The notes: a model not told the origin generated them from the letters alone. DNA of 64,000 nt from Gynurincola endophyticus (GCF_003991195.1 NZ_RCWL01000004.1:1-64000); one strand, 5' to 3'. Positions 44,951 through 54,631 are shown, counted from the stretch's first letter. A program made the numbers and translations.

Positions 44951-45333
44951 ATCAGGGGCTTTTTATGAGTCGTTCTGTAATATTCAATTTTTGATAAAAA
45001 CATTGCTGCCATTTTCTCTCCTCTCCAGATAGCTTCTTTTGCCTTTCCGCCTTCGAACAATGAATTGACCGTCGTTCTCCATATTTCTAACCAACGGTCA
45101 AAATGTACTGCCATCAAAGGCATTTCAGCGTGTGGCGGAAACGGACTTCCATGATAAGTATGCTCTTCCAATAGTACTGTTTGCCAGAAACGGTACATTT
45201 TTGAGAGATGTGCCGGCCAATCCTTGATGACACTGATAAATATTCCGCCAATGAGCGGATCTTTCTGTACCTGTCCGTAAAACGTATCCACCAGCACCTG
45301 TATATCGGCTAATGTTGTTATATCGTGTTTCAT
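44947..45333 (-). CDS. Group III truncated haemoglobin
   Basis: A 128-residue 2-on-2 globin of group III. Visible features are LVDTFYGQVQKDPLIGGIF in the N-terminal helices, FWQTVLLEEHTYHGSPFPPH and the proximal histidine region MAVHFDRWLEIW. Group III globins are linked to nitric oxide or oxygen chemistry in micro-oxic bacteria. It is the first gene of a five-gene operon with a membrane protein, cupin, small protein and Rrf2 regulator; a strong promoter and an Fnr-like palindrome lie upstream. Confidence 0.88.
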   Translation of the reverse strand: MKHDITTLADIQVLVDTFYGQVQKDPLIGGIFISVIKDWPAHLSKMYRFWQTVLLEEHTYHGSPFPPHAEMPLMAVHFDRWLEIWRTTVNSLFEGGKAKEAIWRGEKMAAMFLSKIEYYRTTHKKPLI

Positions 45334-45366
45334 AATTGTAATGGTTTATGCTACCTGTCAGAAATA

Positions 45367-45399
45367 CAAAAATAACAGCATCGGATAATAAAAGACAAA
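45367..45399 (-). promoter_or_regulatory. Promoter of the truncated haemoglobin operon
   Basis: On the minus strand a -33 TTTG (45399-45396) and a -7 TATTTTTG (45374-45367) are separated by 21 bases, matching the Bacteroidota primary-sigma consensus. The start site would be near 45360. Confidence 0.6.
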
Positions 45400-45419
45400 A
45401 CTATCCTCTATTCTACGTA

Positions 45420-45431
45420 TGATTTTCATCA
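45420..45431. promoter_or_regulatory. Fnr/Crp-like palindrome upstream of the haemoglobin operon
   Basis: TGATTTTCATCA has perfect TGAT-N4-ATCA symmetry, the core of Fnr-type sites. Its centre is about 65 bases upstream of the predicted start, a common class I activator position. Confidence 0.35.
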
Positions 45432-45487
45432 TCTTTTCATTTGTGTAAGAACATGGGTGACTAAAATCATAAACTATAATTGAAAGC

Positions 45488-45519
45488 TTTCATTTACTGC
45501 AACCGATTGCATATATTTG
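45488..45519 (+). promoter_or_regulatory. Promoter of the GH95 gene
   Basis: TATATTTG (45512-45519) fits TAnnTTTG; a TTTC (45488-45491) stands 20 bases upstream as a near-consensus -33. The leader would be about 48 bases. Confidence 0.45.
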
Positions 45520-45573
45520 TTAACAAAACGCCGCGCAAACGGCCATGCCTTAGATTAAATAGCTTATTGTTGT

Positions 45574-48045
45574 ATGAAAATTGTAAAAACACTCATCATT
45601 TTATTGTTCATGAGCGCTGGAATCAGTGCTTCTGCGCAAAATATCGACCCGAAATTATTGCTTTGGTACGATCAACCCGCTTCGAACTGGAATGAAGCAC
45701 TTCCGATCGGAAACGGAGCGCTGGCTGCCATGGTTTTTGGAGGTATTACAGAAGACCGTCTTCAATTAAACGAAGAAACTATCTGGGCCGGTGAACCCGG
45801 AAATAATATTCCAGAGAATGCCCACCCTGCTATTACTCAGATAAGACAACTTTTATTTGCAGGAAAGTATAAAGAAGCACAGGATTTATCGAATGCCACT
45901 TTTCCCCGGCAGGCACCTGCAAATTTAAACTATGGTATGCAATACCAAACAGCAGGAAGTTTATTGGTACGCTTTGACGCATTACCAGAAATATCCGGCT
46001 ATCAACGGAATCTTGATATTGCCAATGCGGTTGCCAATGTGAGCTATTCAGCCGGAGAAATTGAATATAAAAGAGAGTACCTCGCACCTCTAAACGACCG
46101 GATAATCGCTGTGCGATATACCGCCAGTAAACCGGGGAGTATTTCTTTTAGCATGAGTTTTACTACTCCCTTTAAAACCTATTCCGTACAAACGGAAAAT
46201 AACCGGTTAATTCTTTCCGGAACTACTTCTTCTGTTGATAACAAAACCGGCAAAATCAGGTATCAGGTACGTGCAATGCCGGTTGTTGAGGGGGGTTACG
46301 TGACGAATACTGATACTTCTATCCGTATTCAGAATGCCAACACGGTTACCTTGTATATTTCGATTGGTACTAATTTCAAAAATTATCGGGATATCAGCGG
46401 AAACGAAACACTGGAGGCAGAGAAACACTTAAAAGCAATTAGTAATAAAAAGTATGCTGTCATTAAAGCAGCACATATACACACTTATAAAAAATATTTC
46501 AACCGTGTAAGTCTTGACTTAGGCAGTAACGGCTCTCTTCAAAAAACGACCCCTTCGAGAATCGCTTCTTTTGCGCAGGGAAATGATCCCGCACTGGTAT
46601 CCTTATATTTTCAATTCGGCAGATACCTTCTGATCTCCAGCTCTATGCCCGGCACACAACCTGCTAACCTTCAGGGAAAATGGAATGAACTATTATCTCC
46701 GCCGTGGGATAGCAAGTACACAGTGAATATCAATACCGAAATGAACTACTGGCCCGCTGAAATAACGGCATTACCAGAAATGCATGAACCGTTGTTTGCA
46801 ATGTTGAAAGACCTGTCCGTTACCGGAAAAGAATCAGCCAAACAATTGTATAAAGCACGCGGCTGGAATATGCATCATAATACCGATTTGTGGAGAATCA
46901 GTGGAATTGTTGACGGAGGCTTCTATGGCATGTGGCCAATGGGCGGTGCCTGGTTAACCCAACACATCTGGCAACATTATCTTTATACCGGTGATAAAAA
47001 ATTCTTAAAAGAATATTATCCCGTACTTAAAGGAGCTGCATTGTTTTATGCAGATGTTTTACAGGAAGAGCCGGATCATAAATGGTTGGTAGTAACACCT
47101 TCCATGTCGCCCGAAAATGCTTACCAATCCGGTATTGGGATTACTGCCGGCGCTACCATGGACAATCAACTGGTATTCGATGTATTTAATAATGTTATTT
47201 TATCTTCAGAAATATTAGGTACTGATAAATTGTTTGCAGATACTTTACGGGAAAAAATAAAACGCCTGCCGCCGATGCAGATCGGACAGCATGCTCAATT
47301 ACAGGAATGGTTATACGATTGGGACAACAAAAACAGTAAGCACCGGCATATTTCACACTTGTATGGCCTGTATCCTGCTGCACAGGTTTCTCCTTATAAA
47401 CATCCGGAACTATTTCAGGCTGCTAAAAATAGTTTAGTCTACAGAGGAGATAAATCAACCGGCTGGTCAATGGGTTGGAAAGTAAATTTCTGGGCAAGGT
47501 TGCTTGATGGTAATCGTGCTTACAAACTGATCGAAGATCAGCTAACACCTGCACCGGAAGAACAAAAAGGCCAAAACGGAGGCACTTATCCAAATCTGCT
47601 GGACGCACACCCTCCTTTTCAGATTGATGGTAATTTCGGTTGTACCGCCGGTATTGCAGAAATGCTCGTTCAATCGCATGACGGAACGATCCACCTCCTG
47701 CCGGCCCTACCTGCACAATGGCCAGCCGGTAGTGTGAAAGGGCTAATCGCCCGCGGAGGTTTTGTAATTGATATAGATTGGAAAGAAGGAAAAATAACCC
47801 ACCTCAAAATTTATTCAAAACTGGGAGGTAATTGTCGCATCAGAATACATAATGACATAAAGTCTGATAAAGTTGTTTTAAAACCTGCAACCGGAGCAAA
47901 CACCAATAGCTTTTATTATGTTCCTGAAATCAAAGCTCCGATAAAATCAAACAAAGCAATTATAGAAACCTTACACCTAAAACCTTCTAAGGTTTTTGAC
48001 TTCTCTACCAAAACCGGTAGTGTATATGTTTTTACCGCTGAATAA
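45574..48045 (+). CDS. GH95-family alpha-L-fucosidase/galactosidase
   Basis: An 823-residue exported glycoside hydrolase. After a signal peptide ending in ASAQN, the N-terminal domain opens with the GH95 signature LPIGNGALAAMVFGG (about residues 43-57). The (alpha/alpha)6 catalytic domain shows LQGKWNELLSPPWDSKYTVN and MNYWPAEI, with GTYPNLLDAHPPFQIDGNFG near its end. GH95 enzymes invert and remove terminal 1,2-linked alpha-L-fucose or L-galactose from plant xyloglucan, pectin or host glycans. The full-length family size is about 750-850, so the gene is intact. It is followed by a very strong terminator. Confidence 0.9.
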   Translation: MKIVKTLIILLFMSAGISASAQNIDPKLLLWYDQPASNWNEALPIGNGALAAMVFGGITEDRLQLNEETIWAGEPGNNIPENAHPAITQIRQLLFAGKYKEAQDLSNATFPRQAPANLNYGMQYQTAGSLLVRFDALPEISGYQRNLDIANAVANVSYSAGEIEYKREYLAPLNDRIIAVRYTASKPGSISFSMSFTTPFKTYSVQTENNRLILSGTTSSVDNKTGKIRYQVRAMPVVEGGYVTNTDTSIRIQNANTVTLYISIGTNFKNYRDISGNETLEAEKHLKAISNKKYAVIKAAHIHTYKKYFNRVSLDLGSNGSLQKTTPSRIASFAQGNDPALVSLYFQFGRYLLISSSMPGTQPANLQGKWNELLSPPWDSKYTVNINTEMNYWPAEITALPEMHEPLFAMLKDLSVTGKESAKQLYKARGWNMHHNTDLWRISGIVDGGFYGMWPMGGAWLTQHIWQHYLYTGDKKFLKEYYPVLKGAALFYADVLQEEPDHKWLVVTPSMSPENAYQSGIGITAGATMDNQLVFDVFNNVILSSEILGTDKLFADTLREKIKRLPPMQIGQHAQLQEWLYDWDNKNSKHRHISHLYGLYPAAQVSPYKHPELFQAAKNSLVYRGDKSTGWSMGWKVNFWARLLDGNRAYKLIEDQLTPAPEEQKGQNGGTYPNLLDAHPPFQIDGNFGCTAGIAEMLVQSHDGTIHLLPALPAQWPAGSVKGLIARGGFVIDIDWKEGKITHLKIYSKLGGNCRIRIHNDIKSDKVVLKPATGANTNSFYYVPEIKAPIKSNKAIIETLHLKPSKVFDFSTKTGSVYVFTAE

Positions 48046-48070
48046 TTTTATTGAAAAGCCGGCCATAAAA

Positions 48071-48105
48071 ACAAAAGCAATCTGTGTTTTACAGATTGCT
48101 TTTGT
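48071..48105. terminator. Strong terminator between GH95 gene and lipoprotein gene
   Basis: ACAAAAGCAATCTGT pairs perfectly over 15 bp with ACAGATTGCTTTTGT around a GTTTT loop, between two convergent genes. Confidence 0.88.
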
Positions 48106-48138
48106 TTATTATAGTATTACATTAAATGAATGTTACAA

Positions 48139-48603
48139 TTATTGTTGTTGCAGCACCATGTTATGGTCGAATGACAATTTAGAAGCATCAACGAAAATAA
48201 TTTTTCCATCCTTTTGCTCTATTTCACCATATCCCTCAATAGCTGTATTACCTGAAATTTTGAAAGCTACTTGTCTGTAAGATAATGTACCTTCAGACCT
48301 GAAAGTATAATCAGCAATTAACAGGCTGTCACGTATCACTCCTTCAAAGGTTCCGTCATTTTTATCTTTGCCGCTGATCTCATAAGTTAAATGTCCGCTG
48401 GCTTTTGTTCCATCTAAAATCAGGTGTAACATTACCTTATCACCGTTCGCATCATACTTATAAGTGGCCTCCTGTTTCATGGTTGAAGTACCCGGTGTTT
48501 CTTCTGTAGCTTTAGTAGCATCCGACTTGCCATTTTCAGCGTTGCCGCAGGCATATAAAGTGGCAATCGTTGCCAATACTGCAATTACTTTTTTCATTGT
48601 CAA
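48139..48603 (-). CDS. Predicted lipoprotein, unknown function
   Basis: A 154-residue protein with a lipoprotein signal (lipobox LYAC, about residues 16-19) and a low-complexity linker rich in Lys, Thr and Glu. A small beta-rich domain follows (about 47-148, ATYKYDANGDKVMLHLILDG, TFRSEGTLSYRQVAFKISG). The pattern resembles other small Bacteroidota periplasmic lipoproteins without known function. Transcribed alone. Confidence 0.65.
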   Translation of the reverse strand: MTMKKVIAVLATIATLYACGNAENGKSDATKATEETPGTSTMKQEATYKYDANGDKVMLHLILDGTKASGHLTYEISGKDKNDGTFEGVIRDSLLIADYTFRSEGTLSYRQVAFKISGNTAIEGYGEIEQKDGKIIFVDASKLSFDHNMVLQQQ

Positions 48604-48860
48604 CTTGTTTATTATCGTTTATTATATAAAATATCTGATATCCATCCATATATATTCAAATCTTGTGCCCAGTCTTACTTTATTTAGCCGGATAGTAATA
48701 CATTACGGATCAATACAACTCAATTTAAGTGGATTATACCCAAGTTGCGGAAATTCCATTTTTACATTATATTTGATTTACTAAAACTGTTTAACAAATA
48801 TTCGCACCTCTTGCGAAATATATTTTGGATATACATCTATTCAATTAATAACCACTCTAT

Positions 48861-50048
48861 ATGAGAATAGCGGTGTTCTTTCTTTTAGTATTGATGGGAG
48901 GAGGCAGTTATGCACAGAACAAATCTATTAAGCGGCTCGATAATAGTGCAATCACTGCCGATTCACTTACAAAAGCCATTCAGTATCTTGTTGACAAAGC
49001 GAATGTTCAGGGATTAGGCATAACGATTTTTAATAACCGGCAACCGGTTTATCAAAAAATGTTTGGTGTCAGTAATACTCAAACCGGTAAACCATTACAA
49101 GTTACTACCAATTTGTATGGAGCTTCTTTCAGCAAAGCGGTTTTTGCCGTATTGGTAATGAAGCTCGTAGAAGAAGATGTGATTGAGCTCGACACACCTT
49201 TGCAGAACTATCTGCCACAACCTATTTATGCTTATCCGCACAAAATATGGCATGAAGACTATCGTGATCTGAAAAATGAACCACTTTATGCAAAAATAAC
49301 TGCACGTATGTGCTTAAATCATACCACCGGTTTACCGAACTGGCGTTGGTTTGAGCCAGATGAAAAACTTAGAATACATTTCGAACCCGGCAGCCGTTAT
49401 AGTTATTCAGGAGAAGGGCTAACCTATTTACAGGTAGTTTTGGAAAAAATAACTGGTAAAAACCTGGAAGAGCTGGCACAGGAAAAGTTATTTAAACCAT
49501 TGGGAATGACAATGAGCAGTTATCAATGGCAGTCTGCCTTTGATAAAGATTATGCAGTTGGTTATAACGAAAAGGGAGAAGTTTTTGAAAAAGATAAAGA
49601 CAATGCCCCGCGTGGAGCAGGAACATTAGAAACCACACTGAAGGATTATTCAAAGTTTATCAATGGAATATTGAATAAAAAAATATTAAAAGCAGCTTCT
49701 TATAAAGAGTTATTCGGGCAGCAAATACGTATTTATTCAAAAACACAGTTCGGTCCGGGATCATTGGAAGAGGGTACCTGGAATGATTCAACTCAGCTTT
49801 CCTACGGTTTAGGCTGGGGATTGGTGAAATCACCTTACGGATGGGCTGCATTTAAAGAAGGTCATGGCAGTGGTTTCCAAAATTACAGTATCGTATTTCC
49901 TGATAAAGGTATTGCTATGATTATCATGTCGAATAGCTTTAATACAATAGGTATACTGAAATACCTGCTTGAAACAGGAATTGCCGACATTTATACGCCA
50001 TGGAAGTGGAATCAGTATATTCCATATGATATGGTGTTCAATAAGTAA
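48861..50048 (+). CDS. Class C beta-lactamase-fold serine hydrolase
   Basis: A 395-residue exported serine hydrolase. Signal peptide residues 1-18 (ending SYAQ). The SxxK motif is ASFSKAVF (about residues 88-95), YxN is represented by YSYSGEGLTYL, where Ser-Gly replaces the usual Asn, and the late motif is GHGSGFQNYSIVF. It also has NHTTGLPNWRWF, typical of the AmpC/esterase class. Substitution in the second motif is frequent in esterase-like members. Substrate unknown. Its neighbours are glycan genes. Confidence 0.83.
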   Translation: MRIAVFFLLVLMGGGSYAQNKSIKRLDNSAITADSLTKAIQYLVDKANVQGLGITIFNNRQPVYQKMFGVSNTQTGKPLQVTTNLYGASFSKAVFAVLVMKLVEEDVIELDTPLQNYLPQPIYAYPHKIWHEDYRDLKNEPLYAKITARMCLNHTTGLPNWRWFEPDEKLRIHFEPGSRYSYSGEGLTYLQVVLEKITGKNLEELAQEKLFKPLGMTMSSYQWQSAFDKDYAVGYNEKGEVFEKDKDNAPRGAGTLETTLKDYSKFINGILNKKILKAASYKELFGQQIRIYSKTQFGPGSLEEGTWNDSTQLSYGLGWGLVKSPYGWAAFKEGHGSGFQNYSIVFPDKGIAMIIMSNSFNTIGILKYLLETGIADIYTPWKWNQYIPYDMVFNK

Positions 50049-50057
50049 TTTAAATAA

Positions 50058-50087
50058 AAAAGCTTGTTCTATAACTAACAGGCTCTT
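50058..50087 (+). terminator. Probable terminator after serine hydrolase
   Basis: GCTTGTT (50062-50068) pairs with AACAGGC (50077-50083), flanked by A and T-rich runs; imperfect but well placed after the stop codon at 50048. Confidence 0.45.
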
Positions 50088-50158
50088 TCAATATATAAAA
50101 TTTCATATCGTTATTTTTATCCTCAGGCAATACAGGTACAACAGAAAGTTAATCTGTT

Positions 50159-51193
50159 TTAATAAGCATCTGATAGGTCAACAATAACATGTTTTATATT
50201 TTTACGGTTGTAGGTATAAGTGATATGAACTCTTCCTTTTTTATCCTGCAGAATAGCCGGATAGCTGAATTCGCCCTTTTCCTGATCTTCCAGAATCAGT
50301 ACATCTTTCCATTGGAGGCCATCAGTTGATTCTGCTAATCTTAATTTAGCTCTTCCCTCCCACCAGTCCCTTCCCGGCAAATCAGGATTATACACGATAT
50401 AGAATTTATTTCCAATCGTAATAACATCGGTAGCAGCATTAGGGTTAATCAGATTCGTTTTTTCTAACGCTGACCAGGTTTTGCCTTTATCTTCAGACCA
50501 TGATGTAACTACGACTCCTTCTTTACTTCTGCATAGCACCTGTATTTTTCCGGTCTGATGTACCAGAATACCCGGCTGAATAACATTGAAACGTGAATAA
50601 TGATCAATCGGATAAGCCTTCCAGGTTTTTTGCCGGTCGGTACTCACTTCAACATGCGCCACCCATCTGTTTTCAGTTACCTCCACACTGGATGGAGCTA
50701 TAATAGTACCGTCATTCAGTTCAACAGGCTTGTTTTTAATGGGGCCTAATATTCCTTTTGGCAACGTTACCGGTTTCGACCATGTACGGCCGTTATCGTC
50801 AGACGTCTTAACCATTCCCCACCATTCGCGCGGATTGGGGCCGACTTTATAATAGAGGTAAATTTTTGTTTCTTTCTCTGCCCTGAATAAAACCGGATTC
50901 CAGCAGGGATATTGTAACGTATCATTTACTTTACCGTCTGCCCATATTTTTGGTACTTCATGGCCTGTAATTCCCCAGATAACAACATCTTTATTGCCTT
51001 CATGGCTTCCTCCAAACCAGCTGGTGAGTAAAAGACCGTCATGTGATTCAACAATAGTAGATGCATGACATTGGGAAAAATACTTTCCTTCTTCAAATAA
51101 AAAATCTGATTGGATAATGCTTTGAGCAAAGACCGAAGCACTCACCAATATCAAGATAAAAAGAAAAATAGTTTTTCGAACAGTACAAAACAT
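50159..51193 (-). CDS. Sialidase/BNR-repeat glycoside hydrolase-like protein
   Basis: A 344-residue exported six-bladed beta-propeller. Signal peptide residues 1-23. Asp-box motifs repeat as SDDNGRTWSK, STDRQKTWKA and SEDKGKTWSA, typical of sialidases and BNR proteins. SYPAILQDKKGRVHITYTYN near the C-terminus contains the conserved Tyr/Arg region. Family members release sialic acid, or act on rhamnogalacturonan and other sugars; which sugar is not decided by the sequence alone. It lies in the region with the GH95 fucosidase, which suggests complex glycan use. Confidence 0.8.
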   Translation of the reverse strand: MFCTVRKTIFLFILILVSASVFAQSIIQSDFLFEEGKYFSQCHASTIVESHDGLLLTSWFGGSHEGNKDVVIWGITGHEVPKIWADGKVNDTLQYPCWNPVLFRAEKETKIYLYYKVGPNPREWWGMVKTSDDNGRTWSKPVTLPKGILGPIKNKPVELNDGTIIAPSSVEVTENRWVAHVEVSTDRQKTWKAYPIDHYSRFNVIQPGILVHQTGKIQVLCRSKEGVVVTSWSEDKGKTWSALEKTNLINPNAATDVITIGNKFYIVYNPDLPGRDWWEGRAKLRLAESTDGLQWKDVLILEDQEKGEFSYPAILQDKKGRVHITYTYNRKNIKHVIVDLSDAY

Positions 51194-51437
51194 AAAACAG
51201 AATGTGTAGTTTTAGAAAGTATGATGAAATTAAGGATTTATTCTATTAAAAAGAATTAAGCCGACGGTAATAATGGAAAGTGGAAGGTGTTGAATAGCCC
51301 TTTATAATTGAATACTGCTAATGCTATTCAGTTTTACAACTTCATAGCCATTATTAATTTTTAATTTTAAAATTTTAATTGATCTTCAGGCTTAAATCAA
51401 TTTATTTTCTTAATGGTTAAATTAGTATAGCACAAAA

Positions 51438-52700
51438 ATGAAAAAAATTATTCGTTTATCTTCAAACGCTTTTTTTACAATTGTACTATTGGTTGGTTGT
51501 AAAACAGAAAAACCGGAGCACTCAGAAGAATTTCTGGCGATTCAGCAGGAACTGACCGAAAAATTATCAGCCATCAGTAAAGAAGCTAATTTCAATGGTT
51601 TTGGTGTAGCATTGGTCAATGAAAAAGAAATACTCTATCAAAATGGTTTCGGCATTGCCAATATCAATACGAAACAACCTTATGACCAGCATACTATTCA
51701 AAATATAGCATCGGTGTCAAAACCGGTTTTAGGCATTGCATTAATGAAAGCGCAGGAAATGGGTAAATTGAAACTTGATGACACCATCGATCAATACCTG
51801 TCTTTTAAAATTGCTAATCCTAATTATCCGGAGGCGCCTGTTACCATCCGTCAATTAGCAACACATACTTCATCTATCAACGATACCGAAGCTTATTTAG
51901 ACCATACTGTTCTGTTGAAAGATACCCAAGATCTGAAACGTAATCTTCAAATTGATATTTCTCCTACAAAGTTCAATCCTCCCGATGCAAGAATATCTAT
52001 TGAAGAGTTCTGTAAAAATGTGTTAACCACAGAGGGTAAATGGTACCGGAAAGATAATTTTACTGAACATGCGCCCGGGGCAATTTTTAATTATTCAAAT
52101 GTAGGAACCACACTGGCCGCCCTGGTACTGGAAAAAGCTACCGGAATGAGATACGATGAGTTTACCACCCAATATATTCTGAAGCCATTAGAAATGAATA
52201 CTTCCGGCTGGAGCCTGAACACAATTGACTTCTCTAAATACACTCAGACTTTCGATAACAAAACAACTCCTTATCCGTATTATACTTTAAACACCTATCC
52301 TGATGGCGGCCTGCTTACCACCACTGATGACATGAGTAAGCTGATCAGTGAGTTGATGAAAGGGTATCTTGGGGAGGGAACATTATTATCCGTTGACAGT
52401 TACCGCGAGTATTACAAACCACAATTAAAAGACGAAAACTTTATCAATCGGAGTATGAGTGAATACAGCGACGAAAATAATGTGGGTATTACCATGGGAT
52501 TCGGCTCTACCGGAAACTTTGGCCATACAGGAGGTGATCCTGGTCTTTTTGCGGTAATATGGTTTGATGTAAAAAATAAAACCGGTAGATATTTCATCAT
52601 CAATACCGATTGGAACGGTGATGAAACCGGTAAACATCAAAAAGCCATTTATGCATTATTGGACGAGTATACTATTAAATTAAAAGAGGCTTTAAAATAA
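51438..52700 (+). CDS. Serine hydrolase lipoprotein, class C beta-lactamase fold
   Basis: A 420-residue lipoprotein with the lipobox LVGC (about residues 18-21) and linker KTEKPEHSEE. Catalytic SxxK is ASVSKPVLGIALMK (about residues 91-104), YxN is YSNVGTTLAALVLE and HxG is GHTGGDPGLF, so the triad is complete. Anchoring suggests action at the outer membrane or cell surface. It is the fourth member of this superfamily in the window; sequence divergence argues against recent duplication. Substrate unknown. Confidence 0.85.
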   Translation: MKKIIRLSSNAFFTIVLLVGCKTEKPEHSEEFLAIQQELTEKLSAISKEANFNGFGVALVNEKEILYQNGFGIANINTKQPYDQHTIQNIASVSKPVLGIALMKAQEMGKLKLDDTIDQYLSFKIANPNYPEAPVTIRQLATHTSSINDTEAYLDHTVLLKDTQDLKRNLQIDISPTKFNPPDARISIEEFCKNVLTTEGKWYRKDNFTEHAPGAIFNYSNVGTTLAALVLEKATGMRYDEFTTQYILKPLEMNTSGWSLNTIDFSKYTQTFDNKTTPYPYYTLNTYPDGGLLTTTDDMSKLISELMKGYLGEGTLLSVDSYREYYKPQLKDENFINRSMSEYSDENNVGITMGFGSTGNFGHTGGDPGLFAVIWFDVKNKTGRYFIINTDWNGDETGKHQKAIYALLDEYTIKLKEALK

Positions 52701-52744
52701 TAAACCAGTGTTTTTCCGAACAAAAAATTAATGCCGGTGTTTTG

Positions 52745-52752
52745 TATATTTG
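52745..52752 (+). promoter_or_regulatory. -7 promoter element of the ATP-grasp gene
   Basis: TATATTTG fits TAnnTTTG; transcription would start near 52759, 30 bases before the start codon. The -33 element is unclear. Confidence 0.4.
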
Positions 52753-52790
52753 ATAACACTGACCACTCAACATAGCATCAACGAATATAT

Positions 52791-53855
52791 ATGCAGCAAA
52801 AGGTAGCTATCATTTATCAAGCCAATATATCTCCTTCAAAAGACGGAATTATTAAGCCGATGAAATCAGGCGGTTATTCAGATAGCGGTGCAGATATTGC
52901 TTATACACTGATGCAACAGCAAATAACGGTAATAACACCGGCCAAAACTCCTCAAATCATGAATGACTTTGATTGGGTTTTTCCTGATACAAAAGAAGGC
53001 ATACAATCTGCTATTGATAAAGGAGCTACTGTTATCTGGTTAAATACAGTGTTATACAAAGGCCATCCCATTGAATACTTTTTAGAAAAAGGTATTTCGG
53101 TAGTAGGTCAGATTCCTGAAAATGTCGACGTTTATGATGATAAATGGTTAACGAATGAGTTATTAAAAAATCACAAGTTACCTGTTCCGGCATCAGTAAT
53201 GATTACTCATGAAAACCTGAACAATTACACTTTAAATTTTTCCTTTCCGGTAGTGGTAAAACCCGTCAGAGGAAGAGGTAGTCAGGGTGTTTCATTGGTA
53301 AACAATCAGCAATCATTAGATGTTTTGTTAATAGAGATGTTAGATAGTAACATTTATGGTAATGCGTTATATGTAGAAGAATATCTAACCGGCGAAGAAG
53401 TTACTATTACAATTATGCCACCGGGCGATTATATCATTCATGGTGAAAATGTTTTAAAACCAGATTATTGGTCATTACCTCCTGTAAAAAGATTCAATCA
53501 TCAGAACGGCATCGCACCTTATAACGGTGTTGTTGCAATTGTAAATAACAGTGCGGTATTATCAGACAATGAGTTGAACGAAGAGTCAATGATACAGCTT
53601 CGTAAAGAATGTGAATTTGCTACGAAACTGGTTAATGCAAAAGCTCCGGTAAGAATTGATTGCCGGGCAAATGCTGCTGGTAAGTATTTTTTGTTTGACC
53701 TGAATATGAAACCGAATATGACTGGTGCCGCCCGCCCGCATCGGCCTGATCAGGACAGTTTAACTGCATTAGCTGCACAAAAAATCGGTTGGAGTTTTAG
53801 TGATTTAGTGATGAATATGCTGAAGCAACATTGGTCACTTGCCATACATCATTAG
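52791..53855 (+). CDS. ATP-grasp ligase-like protein
   Basis: A 354-residue cytoplasmic protein of the ATP-grasp superfamily, similar in layout to D-Ala-D-Ala ligase and carboxylate-amine ligases. It has an N-terminal pre-ATP domain (about 1-120), the ATP-binding VVKPVRGRGSQGVSLV, the lid region EEYLTGEEVTITIM, and the Mg-binding RIDCRANAAGKYFLFDLNMKP (shown only in part by DLNMKPN). The family makes amide, ester or peptide bonds with acyl phosphate intermediates; substrate unknown. It is transcribed alone and a Crp-type regulator follows. Confidence 0.78.
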   Translation: MQQKVAIIYQANISPSKDGIIKPMKSGGYSDSGADIAYTLMQQQITVITPAKTPQIMNDFDWVFPDTKEGIQSAIDKGATVIWLNTVLYKGHPIEYFLEKGISVVGQIPENVDVYDDKWLTNELLKNHKLPVPASVMITHENLNNYTLNFSFPVVVKPVRGRGSQGVSLVNNQQSLDVLLIEMLDSNIYGNALYVEEYLTGEEVTITIMPPGDYIIHGENVLKPDYWSLPPVKRFNHQNGIAPYNGVVAIVNNSAVLSDNELNEESMIQLRKECEFATKLVNAKAPVRIDCRANAAGKYFLFDLNMKPNMTGAARPHRPDQDSLTALAAQKIGWSFSDLVMNMLKQHWSLAIHH

Positions 53856-54046
53856 TTTTATAGAAGGAAAGACATATCTTAATAAGATACCCAAAAAAGA
53901 CGAATAAACAAAAATACAGCAGTACTTTAACAGTTTACCTTCAATAAATTAACAAATAAAGCACGTTTATTGGTTCAGGTGTATGATTCCTTATTTTTCG
54001 GCGTTCTGCTATTAGGATCTTTTGTATTTTCATTACCAAAATCAAA

Positions 54047-54631
54047 TTGAGTATGTGGGATTCTTTTAAAGAATTAATAGCCCGGTTTACGACTATTGAT
54101 CAACATGCTTTCGACTCAGCTAAACCCTATTTTCATGCGGAAAAACTTCAGAAAGGTGCTTATTTTATCCGGCACGGAGAAATATGCAAACAGCTGGCTT
54201 ATATACATCAGGGACTGTTACGGTCGTTCTTTGTAGATGAAAAGGGAAATGAAATCACCTATTGCTTTTGTACCGATAATGATATTGAAACCTCTTTTAA
54301 AAGCTTTATTACTCATACACCTTCTGAACTTTCTATACAGGCTTTAGAAGACACGACACTTCTTGTTATCTACCAAAAAGACTTACAATACCTCTTAGAT
54401 AAATTTATTTTCTGGAATAAAATTTCCAGGTTACTGACTGAAAAGGAATATCTGAAAATGGAAGAACATGCCTCACAAAGTAAAACCGATCTGGCCAAAG
54501 AAAAGTACCTCCGGCTACTTCGTGAACGCCCCCAACTTTTACAAAAAGTACCGCTGTATTATATTGCTTCTTATCTGGGCATCAGCAACCGGCACCTGAC
54601 CAGGCTCAGAAAAGAAATCTGTACTGCTTAA
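54047..54631 (+). CDS. Crp/Fnr-family transcriptional regulator
   Basis: A 194-residue regulator. The N-terminal cyclic-nucleotide-binding-like beta-roll covers residues about 20-115 (GAYFIRHGEICKQLAYIHQG, GLLRSFFVDEKGNEITY). A long dimer helix follows, with a C-terminal helix-turn-helix (YYIASYLGISNRHLTRLRKE, about 172-191). Bacteroidota have many such regulators whose ligands are unknown. It sits 68 bases upstream of an alpha/beta hydrolase gene on the same strand; the two may be cotranscribed, or the regulator may control the hydrolase. Confidence 0.83.
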   Translation: MSMWDSFKELIARFTTIDQHAFDSAKPYFHAEKLQKGAYFIRHGEICKQLAYIHQGLLRSFFVDEKGNEITYCFCTDNDIETSFKSFITHTPSELSIQALEDTTLLVIYQKDLQYLLDKFIFWNKISRLLTEKEYLKMEEHASQSKTDLAKEKYLRLLRERPQLLQKVPLYYIASYLGISNRHLTRLRKEICTA

